Shown here one piece after another: positions 1 to 7,676 of a stretch of 64,000 nt of DNA (its first letter is position 1; every line of letters begins with the position of its first letter). The position numbers and the translations under genes are program-made. Source of the stretch: Rugosimonospora sp040255525 (GTDB lineage Bacteria; Actinomycetota; Actinomycetes; Mycobacteriales; Micromonosporaceae); the NCBI GenBank assembly GCA_040255525.1, contig JBDZVD010000014.1, forward strand, positions 29,101 to 93,100, in the 5' to 3' direction. The notes under the pieces are model-generated. The model ran no database searches. It saw nothing but the letters and a program-made list of their open reading frames with translations, and was not told the DNA's origin.

Positions 1-501
1 GGTCAGCGCACGGCGCACGGTCGACCGCAGGCCGTCCGCCCCGATCGCGAAGTCGGCCGCGTACCGGCTCCCGTCGGCGAATATCAGCTCGATCGCACCG
101 GCTGACCTCAGCACGGCGGCGCACTCGCGCCCGAAGTGGATGTTCGGGACGGCGTCGCGCAACTCCCGCCACAGGTCGGCACGCCGCATCGCCCAGTAAG
201 GTAGGCCGTACCGCTGCCGCACGACCGTGCCGAGCGGTGTCCGGCCCAGCTCGCAGCCGTCCGCCCAGCGGCGCAGCACCCGAGCGGACGGCACCGCCGC
301 GACAGGTTCCCACGCGTCGCCCAGACCGATCTCGTGCAGCGCCCGCACCGCGTTCGGCGGTACCTGGATGCCACCGCCGGTCCGTGGCGGGCCGTCCGCC
401 CGCTCGAAGACGACGCAGTCGAACCCGGCCCGGGTGAGGGCGGACGCCGTGGCAAGGCCGCCGATGCCGGCACCCACCACGGCGATCCGTGGACGGGTCA
501 T
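1..501 (-). CDS. FAD-dependent monooxygenase, 3' part outside the window
   Basis: Only the first 167 codons are present; the frame is still open at base 1. The protein starts MTRPRIAVVGAGIGG, a Rossmann FAD-binding motif (GxGxxG), and carries the second FAD/NADH motif IGADGLRS at about residues 153-160, as in p-hydroxybenzoate hydroxylase-type aromatic hydroxylases. The ATG (499-501) overlaps the TGA of the upstream ligase by one base (TGATG), so it is the last visible gene of the leftward aminohydroxybenzoate operon. A role as a ring hydroxylase or N-oxidising tailoring enzyme is inference from context; family membership is clear. Confidence 0.87.
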   Translation of the reverse strand, partial: MTRPRIAVVGAGIGGLATASALTRAGFDCVVFERADGPPRTGGGIQVPPNAVRALHEIGLGDAWEPVAAVPSARVLRRWADGCELGRTPLGTVVRQRYGLPYWAMRRADLWRELRDAVPNIHFGRECAAVLRSAGAIELIFADGSRYAADFAIGADGLRSTVRRALT

Positions 502-1808
502 CAGTAGTACTCCAGCGCCTTGTTCCAGTCCTCGCCGGCGTCGAACAGCCCACGTGGCTTCATCACGTCGCCGTCGGCGGTGAGCAACCGCGCGGGCACC
601 AGGCCGCCGGGAGGCACGGCGACGACGTCGGCGGTGATCCCGAATGCCAGCCGGATCCTGTCCCGCAACGCGCGTGTCGCCTCGGCCCGGTACCGCGTCG
701 CCACCTCGATCTCGACCGTGAACCCGGAGGTGGTGGTACGCGCGCGCCAGAACAGTACGCCCCACTCGGCCGGCAGCCGGTACACCTGCTCCTCCAGGCT
801 TACCTGGCTGATCGCGGCAGCCTGCCGACCGATCCGGCCGAACACCGTCACGACCGGCAGCCACCACCCGCAGGGGCAGGCATCGTAGGTCACTTCGACC
901 TCGTCCGCGATGTCGTAACGCAGCAGCGGCATCGCCTCGCGGTACAGCGGCGTGACGACCAGTGTGCCGCGTCCGTCGGGTCGGATGCGGCCGGTACGCG
1001 GATCGCGTACCTCGAAGATCGCGCGGTCCGACCACAGGTGTAGCCGGCCGTGCGGGCATTCGCCGGCCAAGCTGCCGGTCTCGGTGGCTCCGTACTCCTC
1101 GACGACCGCGCAGTTCCACAGTTGCGCGATGCGTTCCCGGCGGGCCTGGCTGATCGGCTCACCGCCGACGAACAGGGCGCGCAGTGCGGGGAAGTCGCGC
1201 TCGGGGTGGTAACCGGCGATCTTCGCGGCCGCCGCCCACAGCAGGGTGTCGGTCGGCAGTGACCAGGTCAGAGTGACCTCGAGGTCGCGCAGCACGCGGA
1301 CCACTCGCGAGTAGGGCATGGCCAGGGAGCGGTTGTCGCCGGGTACCACGGTCGCACCGCGCAGGCGCGCTGCGGCGTGCGCGAGATGGCCGGTGAGCAT
1401 CAGTGCGTACGGGGTGCGCACCAGGAATGTGTCCGCCGCGGTGATGCCCACGTGCTTGCGGGCGTACCGCTCGGCCAGGTCGCCCCAGTCGCGGTCGGTG
1501 TAGTACGAGGCGGTCGGCGTGCCGCTGCTCCCGCTGGACTCGTGGTAAGTGGCCAGCGTGGACCGGTCCACGGCGAGCATTCCGAACGGGTACGCGTCAC
1601 GGAGATCCTGCTTGGTCGTCACCGGCAGCGCGGCGAGACCGGTGCGGTCCTCTGGCAGCCGGCTGCTCAGGCGGCTGCGGTAGAACGGGGACCGCGTCGC
1701 CGCCTCGCAGGCAGCGGGCAGTGCCTCGTCCTGCAGCCGGCTCAGTTCGGCGAAACTGTGCCAGTCACCGATCTGTGGCCGGCCGCTGACTTTCGAGGCG
1801 ACGGTCAT
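501..1808 (-). CDS. Phenylacetate-CoA ligase (PaaK)-like adenylating enzyme
   Basis: 435 aa, the usual PaaK-family length. Visible motifs are the P-loop-like SSGSSGTPT (about residues 85-93) for ATP binding, EEYGATETG in the middle (A5-type motif) and LRYDIADE further on (A7/A8-type). The family activates aryl or arylacetic acids as acyl-AMP and usually acyl-CoA. The start at 1808 is chosen because its ATG overlaps the stop of the upstream amidohydrolase gene as ATGA; an in-frame ATG six bases upstream (1814) is possible, and the frame stays open far beyond but without homology. In this operon it probably activates 3-amino-4-hydroxybenzoate or a derived acid. The exact substrate cannot be read from the sequence. 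Confidence 0.88.
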   Translation of the reverse strand: MTVASKVSGRPQIGDWHSFAELSRLQDEALPAACEAATRSPFYRSRLSSRLPEDRTGLAALPVTTKQDLRDAYPFGMLAVDRSTLATYHESSGSSGTPTASYYTDRDWGDLAERYARKHVGITAADTFLVRTPYALMLTGHLAHAAARLRGATVVPGDNRSLAMPYSRVVRVLRDLEVTLTWSLPTDTLLWAAAAKIAGYHPERDFPALRALFVGGEPISQARRERIAQLWNCAVVEEYGATETGSLAGECPHGRLHLWSDRAIFEVRDPRTGRIRPDGRGTLVVTPLYREAMPLLRYDIADEVEVTYDACPCGWWLPVVTVFGRIGRQAAAISQVSLEEQVYRLPAEWGVLFWRARTTTSGFTVEIEVATRYRAEATRALRDRIRLAFGITADVVAVPPGGLVPARLLTADGDVMKPRGLFDAGEDWNKALEYY

Positions 1809-2554
1809 GGGCATTCCTCTCCGATGAGTCGACAGGCGTTGGCGTGGCATACGAGGTCGCGGTCGCTCGGGCTCAGGCCCAGCGCGTCGAGCTTGGCGAT
1901 CTCTACCCGCGGATGCTGAAGCGGGTACTCGGTACCGAACAGCACCCGCCGGGGGCCGAGCCGGTCCAGTGCCAACCGGGCGATCGCGGTGAAGCAGCCG
2001 GACGTCTCGGCGACGATGTTCGGACAGGGCGCGACGCGGGCCAGCCCGGCCGCGTCGAGTCCGGTGTAGCCGCAGTGGCCAAAGACGAAGGTGACTCGGG
2101 GAAACCGCCGCGCCAGCGAGACCAGGTCGGCGGTGCGGCTGCCGTCCTGGTCGAGGCACACGGTGTACACCGGATGACCGGCCGCCGCCGCGGTCGTGAC
2201 CAGTGCGGCGACACCAGGGTCGGAAAACCGGCAGCCGTGAACCGCCGGGGAGACTTCGAGGCCGCGATAGTCCCCGGCCACCGCGCGATACTCGGCGACA
2301 TCTCGCGCTGGATCCGCGAAGAAGAACGGCACCAGGCGACCATTGCTGCGGGCGCACCGCCGCCGCAGCCGATCGTTGTCCGCGCGGGCGTCGCAGCGGC
2401 CGCCCGTGGCGATCTGTTCGGATAAGCGGTCCAGGTCGAGAAGACCGCCCGCGGAAACCGCCGCCCGGTCGATCCCGGTGTCGTCCATCGTGGCGATGAG
2501 CGCTCCGGTCGCATTGAGTTGCCGGTTCAGGCGCGCATGGAAGTCGAAGATCAT
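1805..2554 (-). CDS. Amidohydrolase-2 family protein with substituted metal-site residues
   Basis: 249 aa, TIM-barrel amidohydrolase (ACMSD-like). The N-terminal MIFDFHARL stands where family members carry DxHxH, so the second His is Arg8. The strand that normally ends in a metal-binding His reads PVYTVCL, with no His. GHCGYTG keeps one conserved His, and the C-terminal FGTEYP has Glu where the family has the catalytic/metal Asp (FGSDYP). It may therefore be a non-hydrolytic cyclase or a structural partner. Amidohydrolase proteins work with a CoA ligase to close the benzoxazole ring in A33853-type clusters, which this gene order resembles. The start overlaps the upstream stop as ATGA and its own stop overlaps the ligase start the same way. 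Confidence 0.8.
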   Translation of the reverse strand: MIFDFHARLNRQLNATGALIATMDDTGIDRAAVSAGGLLDLDRLSEQIATGGRCDARADNDRLRRRCARSNGRLVPFFFADPARDVAEYRAVAGDYRGLEVSPAVHGCRFSDPGVAALVTTAAAAGHPVYTVCLDQDGSRTADLVSLARRFPRVTFVFGHCGYTGLDAAGLARVAPCPNIVAETSGCFTAIARLALDRLGPRRVLFGTEYPLQHPRVEIAKLDALGLSPSDRDLVCHANACRLIGEECP

Positions 2555-3678
2555 AGCTCGATACACATTTCGTCGATCGGATAGCCGACATGCCGCTCGC
2601 GACCGGGGAGGTAGCCGAGGATCTGGTCGCCGCACGCGAGTTCGGTGCAGTTCAGCACCGCACCGCCGGGGCCGAGAATCCGCACGTGCCAGTCGTTCTG
2701 TACGATCACGTTGACCGCATCGCCCTGCTCGGACACCGCCTCGATGGACAGCAGCGGCCGGGTCTCCACCTTGATCCGGCCGACGGTCACCGGGCGGGTC
2801 CGGCCATCGGCGCCGACAGCCAGCAAGATGTCGCCGGCCCCGAGTTCGCTGAGGTAGCGAGTGCGTTCCGGCGTCGCGAGCGTGTACGACATGATCGCGC
2901 CGGCGTTCACCCGGAATGGCCTGGTGGGCATGTACGGCAGGGGGTGTGTCTCGCTCACGCAGAGCACCAGACCCCGGGCCCGGGACCCGATCAGCATGCC
3001 CTCGTCTTTGGCCAGGTAGGCGCAGGTGTCCACACACGCCCTCGCACCGCGTCCCGCGAACCGTGTCGCGGTGACGGTCAGGACGCTGAGCGCCAGTGCC
3101 GTGCCGCCCTCTCGCATGACCTCCCGGAGGCGCCCCGGCTCGCCCGGCGTCCGTGTGGTCAGCAGCAGCCCGCCCGGACCGTGCTCCAGCACGCTCAGCT
3201 GGACTGCGGCGTCCTCCGCCCGCGTCACGGTCGTTACCACCAGGCCAGGTGTGTCCGCCGCGGCGGCCAGCACGATCTCCATCGGGATGTTCGTCGGATC
3301 GTGAAACGCCAGCACGACCGGGCTGTCCCTGCGCACACTCGCGCAGGCCACGTCCAGCGTGGCCGAGTCGCGCACGGTGACATACGTGCCAAACCGGACC
3401 CCGTCGCGGGCATGCGTCGCGGGCTCGCCGTGAACGGTTGGGTCGATCAGGACGAGATCAGCCCGTCCGAAGTCGTCGGGGAGCCGGCCATCGGGGATGA
3501 GGATCCGTGTCACGGTCGGCGGCAACGGTTCGAGGTCGGCCGCCTCGGCGCCGACGATCGCGTCGAAGCCATGGTGCAGCGCCTCTTGGCACAGCGCGTC
3601 CCGCAGCTCACCGTCGACAGTCCGGATGTCCAGCCAACACTGCCGCCCGGCCTCGCCGCCCGGGACAGTCGGGCTCAT
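2551..3678 (-). CDS. 3-dehydroquinate synthase II-like, 3-amino-4-hydroxybenzoate synthase (GriH-like)
   Basis: 375 aa. The protein belongs to the archaeal-type 3-dehydroquinate synthase (DHQS-II) family, recognisable by ETHPLPYMPTRPFRVNAGA near residues 235-255 and a beta-rich C-terminal domain. In actinobacteria, family members paired with a DhnA-type aldolase (GriH with GriI, NspH with NspI) convert the C7 aldol product plus amino nitrogen into 3-amino-4-hydroxybenzoate. The gene lies immediately downstream of such an aldolase, with an ATGA overlap at both ends, which argues strongly for that pair rather than shikimate synthesis. The product 3,4-AHBA is the inferred core of the cluster's metabolite. 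Confidence 0.88.
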   Translation of the reverse strand: MSPTVPGGEAGRQCWLDIRTVDGELRDALCQEALHHGFDAIVGAEAADLEPLPPTVTRILIPDGRLPDDFGRADLVLIDPTVHGEPATHARDGVRFGTYVTVRDSATLDVACASVRRDSPVVLAFHDPTNIPMEIVLAAAADTPGLVVTTVTRAEDAAVQLSVLEHGPGGLLLTTRTPGEPGRLREVMREGGTALALSVLTVTATRFAGRGARACVDTCAYLAKDEGMLIGSRARGLVLCVSETHPLPYMPTRPFRVNAGAIMSYTLATPERTRYLSELGAGDILLAVGADGRTRPVTVGRIKVETRPLLSIEAVSEQGDAVNVIVQNDWHVRILGPGGAVLNCTELACGDQILGYLPGRERHVGYPIDEMCIEL

Positions 3679-4481
3679 TGCGGCACCGCCGGTACCGGAG
3701 CGGACGAGACGCGGTCGTGCACCAGGGTGGCGAGTCGTCGCACCACGCCTGCCGGATCCGGTGCGGTGAAGACCACACGACCGGCGGCGATCCCACCCGC
3801 ACCGGCCCGCACCGCCGCGGCCAGGTGCCGCAGGATGGCGTCGAGCCCGGTCGTCGCCGGTCCGCCCGCGGCGAGGATCGGCACCGGGCAGGCACCGAGT
3901 ACCTCGGCCATCGCTTCCGGCGCGACCGGCAGGGCGGTCTTGACCAGGTCGGCGCCGAGTTCGGTGGCGACCGCAGCGGCGCGTGCCACCAAACTCGGCG
4001 CCCGCCCGTCCCGGATCGCCGGTCCCCGGCAGTACACCATCGCGAGCAGCGGGATCCCCCAGCGATCGCAGGCTTCGGCCGTCCGGGCCAGGTCGCCGAT
4101 CTGCCGGGCTTCGGTCGCGGAGCCGGCGTTGACGTGCACACTGACGGCATCGGCGCCCAGTCGCAGCGCCTCCTCGACGGTGGCCACCAGGTACTTCGCG
4201 TCCGGGTCCGGTCCGATGGCGGTCCCCGCGCTCAGGTGGATGATGAGTGCCACGTCGCGAAATCGTTCGGCGCGGATCCGCCGGACTGCACCCTTGTGCA
4301 GGACGACCGCATCGGCGCCGCTGTCCGCGATCGCACCGACCAGTCGGTCGAGGTTGCCGTCGGAGGTTATCGGCCCGGTACTCATCGGGTGGTCAAGCGG
4401 CACGACCAGGATTCCAGTCGGGCTGTTTCGATACAGATGCTGAAGGCGGATTCGTCGTGCGACGCTAGCGTTCAGCGACAT
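3675..4481 (-). CDS. DhnA/fructose-bisphosphate aldolase-class I-like, C7 aminoheptanoate synthase (GriI-like)
   Basis: 268 aa, class I aldolase TIM barrel. LVVPLDHPMSTGP near the N-terminus corresponds to the family's MDHGV motif, and GADLVKTALP contains the Schiff-base Lys. GriI-type members condense aspartate semialdehyde with dihydroxyacetone phosphate to give the C7N precursor of 3,4-AHBA. This is the first gene of the leftward operon. The ATG at 4481 follows a GAGGAG ribosome site (about 4491-4496, minus strand) at a good distance. The other four genes follow with overlaps, so the operon is probably translated as a coupled unit from a promoter within 4482-4798. Confidence 0.88.
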   Translation of the reverse strand: MSLNASVARRIRLQHLYRNSPTGILVVPLDHPMSTGPITSDGNLDRLVGAIADSGADAVVLHKGAVRRIRAERFRDVALIIHLSAGTAIGPDPDAKYLVATVEEALRLGADAVSVHVNAGSATEARQIGDLARTAEACDRWGIPLLAMVYCRGPAIRDGRAPSLVARAAAVATELGADLVKTALPVAPEAMAEVLGACPVPILAAGGPATTGLDAILRHLAAAVRAGAGGIAAGRVVFTAPDPAGVVRRLATLVHDRVSSAPVPAVPQ

Positions 4482-4798
4482 GCCGTCATCTCCTCAGGGA
4501 AAATGTATGAGCCGGCGATGTTCGAAACGCTAAGCAAGCTGACCGGGTATCGGCCACTACTCGTATGAGCTGTGTGGATGCGCTACCTGTTCGTGCTACG
4601 GCAGTCAGAAAGCGGTCGACGACGGTACTGCCCGACGGGGGCGTGAGGTTAACTTCTCCGGTACGCGACGCAGGGCTCGTCCGTCGTCCGCTTGAGGGCG
4701 CTCGGCGGACGGCTCCGCGTGACCGTCCGAAAGGCTGTTATCGATGATCACCGTGATCCTCAAAAATCGGCGCTGGATGTAGTGGGCGGCGTTCCGGA
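4482..4798. promoter_or_regulatory. Divergent intergenic region of the AHBA cluster
   Basis: About 315 bases separate the leftward biosynthetic operon from the rightward LAL regulator. It must hold both promoters. The small open frames inside it (for example 4565-4747 plus, 4605-4817 minus) have no ribosome site and no recognisable protein character. I could not single out convincing -35/-10 pairs; TACATT, about 40 bases upstream of the aldolase start on the minus strand, fits a TAnnnT -10. The base composition is less GC-rich than its flanks, as expected for a promoter region. Confidence 0.5.
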
Positions 4799-7591
4799 GT
4801 GATTGTCTTGAATACATTCGGGCGGGATCGCGAATTGGCGGTACTCGACGGACTGGTCGACGCCGCGGTCCGGGGAAACGGCGGATGTACGGTGCTCACC
4901 GGGCCGCCTGGGATCGGCAAGACCCATCTGATCCGGGCTGCCCTGAGCAGAGCCGCGACGGAGTCGATCGGTGTCGCGTCCCGCACCGCCTTCGAACTGG
5001 ACCGGGCGGCTCCGCTGATCACGCTCGCCTCGACACTGCAGCAGGTGCGGCCGCGCAGTGTGAACTTCGACTGGATCGCGCAATATGACGGGACTCCGTT
5101 CCAGAAGGTGAACCGTTTGGTCACGGCTGTCGAGGAGTACGCGGTGCAGCGGCCACTGCTGATCGTTATTGACGATGCCCAGTGGATGGACGAGTTGAGC
5201 GCTCTGGCCATCCGGGAGCTGGTCATGATGCTCGCCACCGCGCCGGTACAGTGGGTCTTCGCGCGTCGCCCGAACGGCAGGGAAACACCTGGCCAGCAAC
5301 TCGCCGACCGGCTCGTTGCGGAGCGGACGGCGGCGGACCTGACGCTCGGCGGCCTGAACGAGGACGCGGTGCGGCAGTTGTGCGAATCGGTGGTACAGGC
5401 GCGGGTCGACGATACTGTGCTGGCGCTCGCCGCCGGCCTGGACGGGCATCCGTTGTATATCGAGCAGCTGATGCGCACGCTGCGGATGACCGACCAGCTG
5501 ATGATCAGCGAGGGTGAGGCGACCGTGATCGGCGGCGACCGCGAGCTGCCGTCGAGTTTCGTCACCATCGTCGACCAGATGCTGTCCGGTCTGCGGCCGG
5601 AAACCCGGGCCTTGTTGGAGGCCGGTTCGGTCTTCGCCCGGCCGTTCAGGATCGACGCCGTGGCCGAGTTGTGCGACGTCCGGCCGTCTGTGCTGCTGCC
5701 GGCGGTGGGTGAGGCGGTCGCGACCCGTGTGCTGGTCGAGTCGCGCGACGAGCTGGACTTCTCGCACGATCTGGTCCGGCGAGCGGTCTACGGCACGCTG
5801 GGCGGCGCGATCCGGTCCCTGTATCACACGCACGCGGCCGCGATCGGCCGCCGGGGGCACCGTCCGGCCGTCGAGGTCGCCCACCACCTGATTCGCAGCG
5901 GACGATCATCTGGAGAGGCAGTGACGCTGCTGCGCCAGGCTGCCCGGGAGGTGTCCGCCGCCGCCCCGAGCACGGCTGCCGACCTGCTCCTGGAGTCCCT
6001 CCAACTACTCGGCGAGCACGATCCGGCGCGGGTCAATCTGACCGCGGACCTGGTCGGATTCCTCGCGCTGGCAAGCCGCCTGCCGGAGGCGCACCGGTAT
6101 GGTGAGGCGGCACTGGGCGCCGGCCTCGACCCGGAGACCGAGGCCCGGCTGCTGCTCGGTCTGGCCGAGGCATTCAAGCACGCGGGACGCAATGCCGACG
6201 CGGTCGACTACGCCGAGCGGGCGCTGCGCCGCGAGGGCTTTCCGGACGAGGTGCGGGCACGGCTGTGGGCGATCCACGCCCACGCGAAGGTGTATGTGGG
6301 TCCGCTCGCGGAGGCCGACCGGTCGGGGGCGATGGCCGAGCGGATCGGTACGGCAGCGGACCCCGGCGCCGCCGCGTTCGGTCTCGCCGCGCGCAGCCTG
6401 GTCGCGCTGACCACCGGCCGGCTTGCCGAGGCGGTCGACCAGGCACGGCGCGCGACCGAACTGGCCGACGGACAGGGTGGGGACGCGATGCACCGGCACC
6501 CGCGGATCTGGCTGGCCAACGCACTGATGGCGGTGGACGAGTTCGACGAGGCGAGCCGGGAACTGGAGCGCGGACGCCGGGAATCCGAGCGGTACGGCAC
6601 TGCCTGGTCGACTCCGCTGTGGCACTACTACAACGCCAACCTGCTGTACGCGCGGGGCAGCCTGGACGACGCGGTGGCAGAAGCGGACGCGGGCGTGAAG
6701 ATCGCCGAGGAGCTCACCGCCGTGCAGTTGACGGTGCCCCTGCTTGGCATTCTGGTCCGGCTGGCCGTAGCCAAGGACGAGACCGACCAGGCCCGCGCGT
6801 TCCTGGACCGGATGTACGCCCTGATGCGAACTGGCATCACCGCGCCACCGGAGGACACCACGTGGTCCGAGGCGATACTGCAGAACGCGGTGGCCGGCTC
6901 GGCCGTCGCCGCGCAGGTTCTGGCCGGGATGTATGACGACTTGAGCGCCCGACCCGCGATCCTGGTTCAGGACTCGTCCGCCGCGGTGACCCTGGCCAGC
7001 ATCGCCACCGGCGCCGGTGAGCGGAGCCGGGCCGAAACCGTGGTGGCCGCCGCGCGGCGGTTGGCCGAGGCCAATCCGAGCGTTCGCGCCCTGGCTGCCG
7101 CTGCCGACCACGCCGCAGGGTTGGTGCGGGGCGATGTCAATCTGCTGCGAAGCGCCGTGGCCACCTATCGGAGGACGCCGCGCCGGCTGGGGTTGGCCGC
7201 AGCGCTGGAGGACGCCGCCCGGCTCATCGGTGCGGCCGACCGGAACCAGGGACGCGCGTTGCGGGCCGAGGCGCTCGACATCGCCCAGGAGTGCCGTGCC
7301 GGCGCGGCGGTACGCAGGCTTGGTGGCGGCTCGACGCCCCCGGGCAGCTCGGCCTCGCGACGCGTCCGAAGCGAGTCCATTCGTGAGAAACTCACCCCGG
7401 CCGAGCTGAAGGTCGCGGAGCTGGTTGCCGACGGCCTGACCAATCGGAAGATCGCCGAGCGGCTGTTCCTGTCCTCGCACACCGTGGACAGCCACCTCCG
7501 CAAAATCTTCACCAAGGCCGGCGTGTCGGGTCGGGTGGCATTGACCCGGTTGATGACCGAAGATCGCGGCACTAATGGCGGAACCACGTGA
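4799..7591 (+). CDS. LAL-type LuxR regulator with AAA ATPase domain
   Basis: About 930 aa. N-terminal ATPase: Walker A GPPGIGKTH (about residues 36-44) and Walker B LLIVIDDAQW. The middle is all-helical and TPR-like. The C-terminal LuxR helix-turn-helix spans about 865-920 (LTPAELKVAELVADGLTNRK followed by an IAERLFLSSHTV recognition region). Large ATP-binding LuxR (LAL) proteins are typical pathway-specific activators of actinobacterial metabolite clusters. The frame begins with GTG at 4799, but the CGGAG ribosome site overlaps it. The in-frame TTG at 4808 has this site about eight bases upstream and is the likelier start. It is divergent from the biosynthetic operon, which is its probable target. 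Confidence 0.9.
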   Translation: MIVLNTFGRDRELAVLDGLVDAAVRGNGGCTVLTGPPGIGKTHLIRAALSRAATESIGVASRTAFELDRAAPLITLASTLQQVRPRSVNFDWIAQYDGTPFQKVNRLVTAVEEYAVQRPLLIVIDDAQWMDELSALAIRELVMMLATAPVQWVFARRPNGRETPGQQLADRLVAERTAADLTLGGLNEDAVRQLCESVVQARVDDTVLALAAGLDGHPLYIEQLMRTLRMTDQLMISEGEATVIGGDRELPSSFVTIVDQMLSGLRPETRALLEAGSVFARPFRIDAVAELCDVRPSVLLPAVGEAVATRVLVESRDELDFSHDLVRRAVYGTLGGAIRSLYHTHAAAIGRRGHRPAVEVAHHLIRSGRSSGEAVTLLRQAAREVSAAAPSTAADLLLESLQLLGEHDPARVNLTADLVGFLALASRLPEAHRYGEAALGAGLDPETEARLLLGLAEAFKHAGRNADAVDYAERALRREGFPDEVRARLWAIHAHAKVYVGPLAEADRSGAMAERIGTAADPGAAAFGLAARSLVALTTGRLAEAVDQARRATELADGQGGDAMHRHPRIWLANALMAVDEFDEASRELERGRRESERYGTAWSTPLWHYYNANLLYARGSLDDAVAEADAGVKIAEELTAVQLTVPLLGILVRLAVAKDETDQARAFLDRMYALMRTGITAPPEDTTWSEAILQNAVAGSAVAAQVLAGMYDDLSARPAILVQDSSAAVTLASIATGAGERSRAETVVAAARRLAEANPSVRALAAAADHAAGLVRGDVNLLRSAVATYRRTPRRLGLAAALEDAARLIGAADRNQGRALRAEALDIAQECRAGAAVRRLGGGSTPPGSSASRRVRSESIREKLTPAELKVAELVADGLTNRKIAERLFLSSHTVDSHLRKIFTKAGVSGRVALTRLMTEDRGTNGGTT

Positions 7592-7676
7592 TGGCCTCGG
7601 GCCCGGCCGGTCTCCACGATTGCTCTGAGTGAGTTCCGACTCACGCAAACAGGAGCGATCAGGGAGGCTCGTGGCC

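Noticed and set aside
1815..2591. Long N-terminal extension of the PaaK-like frame
   Set aside because: The frame is open but the encoded Arg/Gly/Pro-rich sequence is out of phase with the real amidohydrolase gene; the ATGA overlap fixes the start at 1808.
2590..4443. 617-codon plus-strand open frame
   Set aside because: It is antisense to the two conserved AHBA genes and has low-complexity composition; a by-product of high GC.
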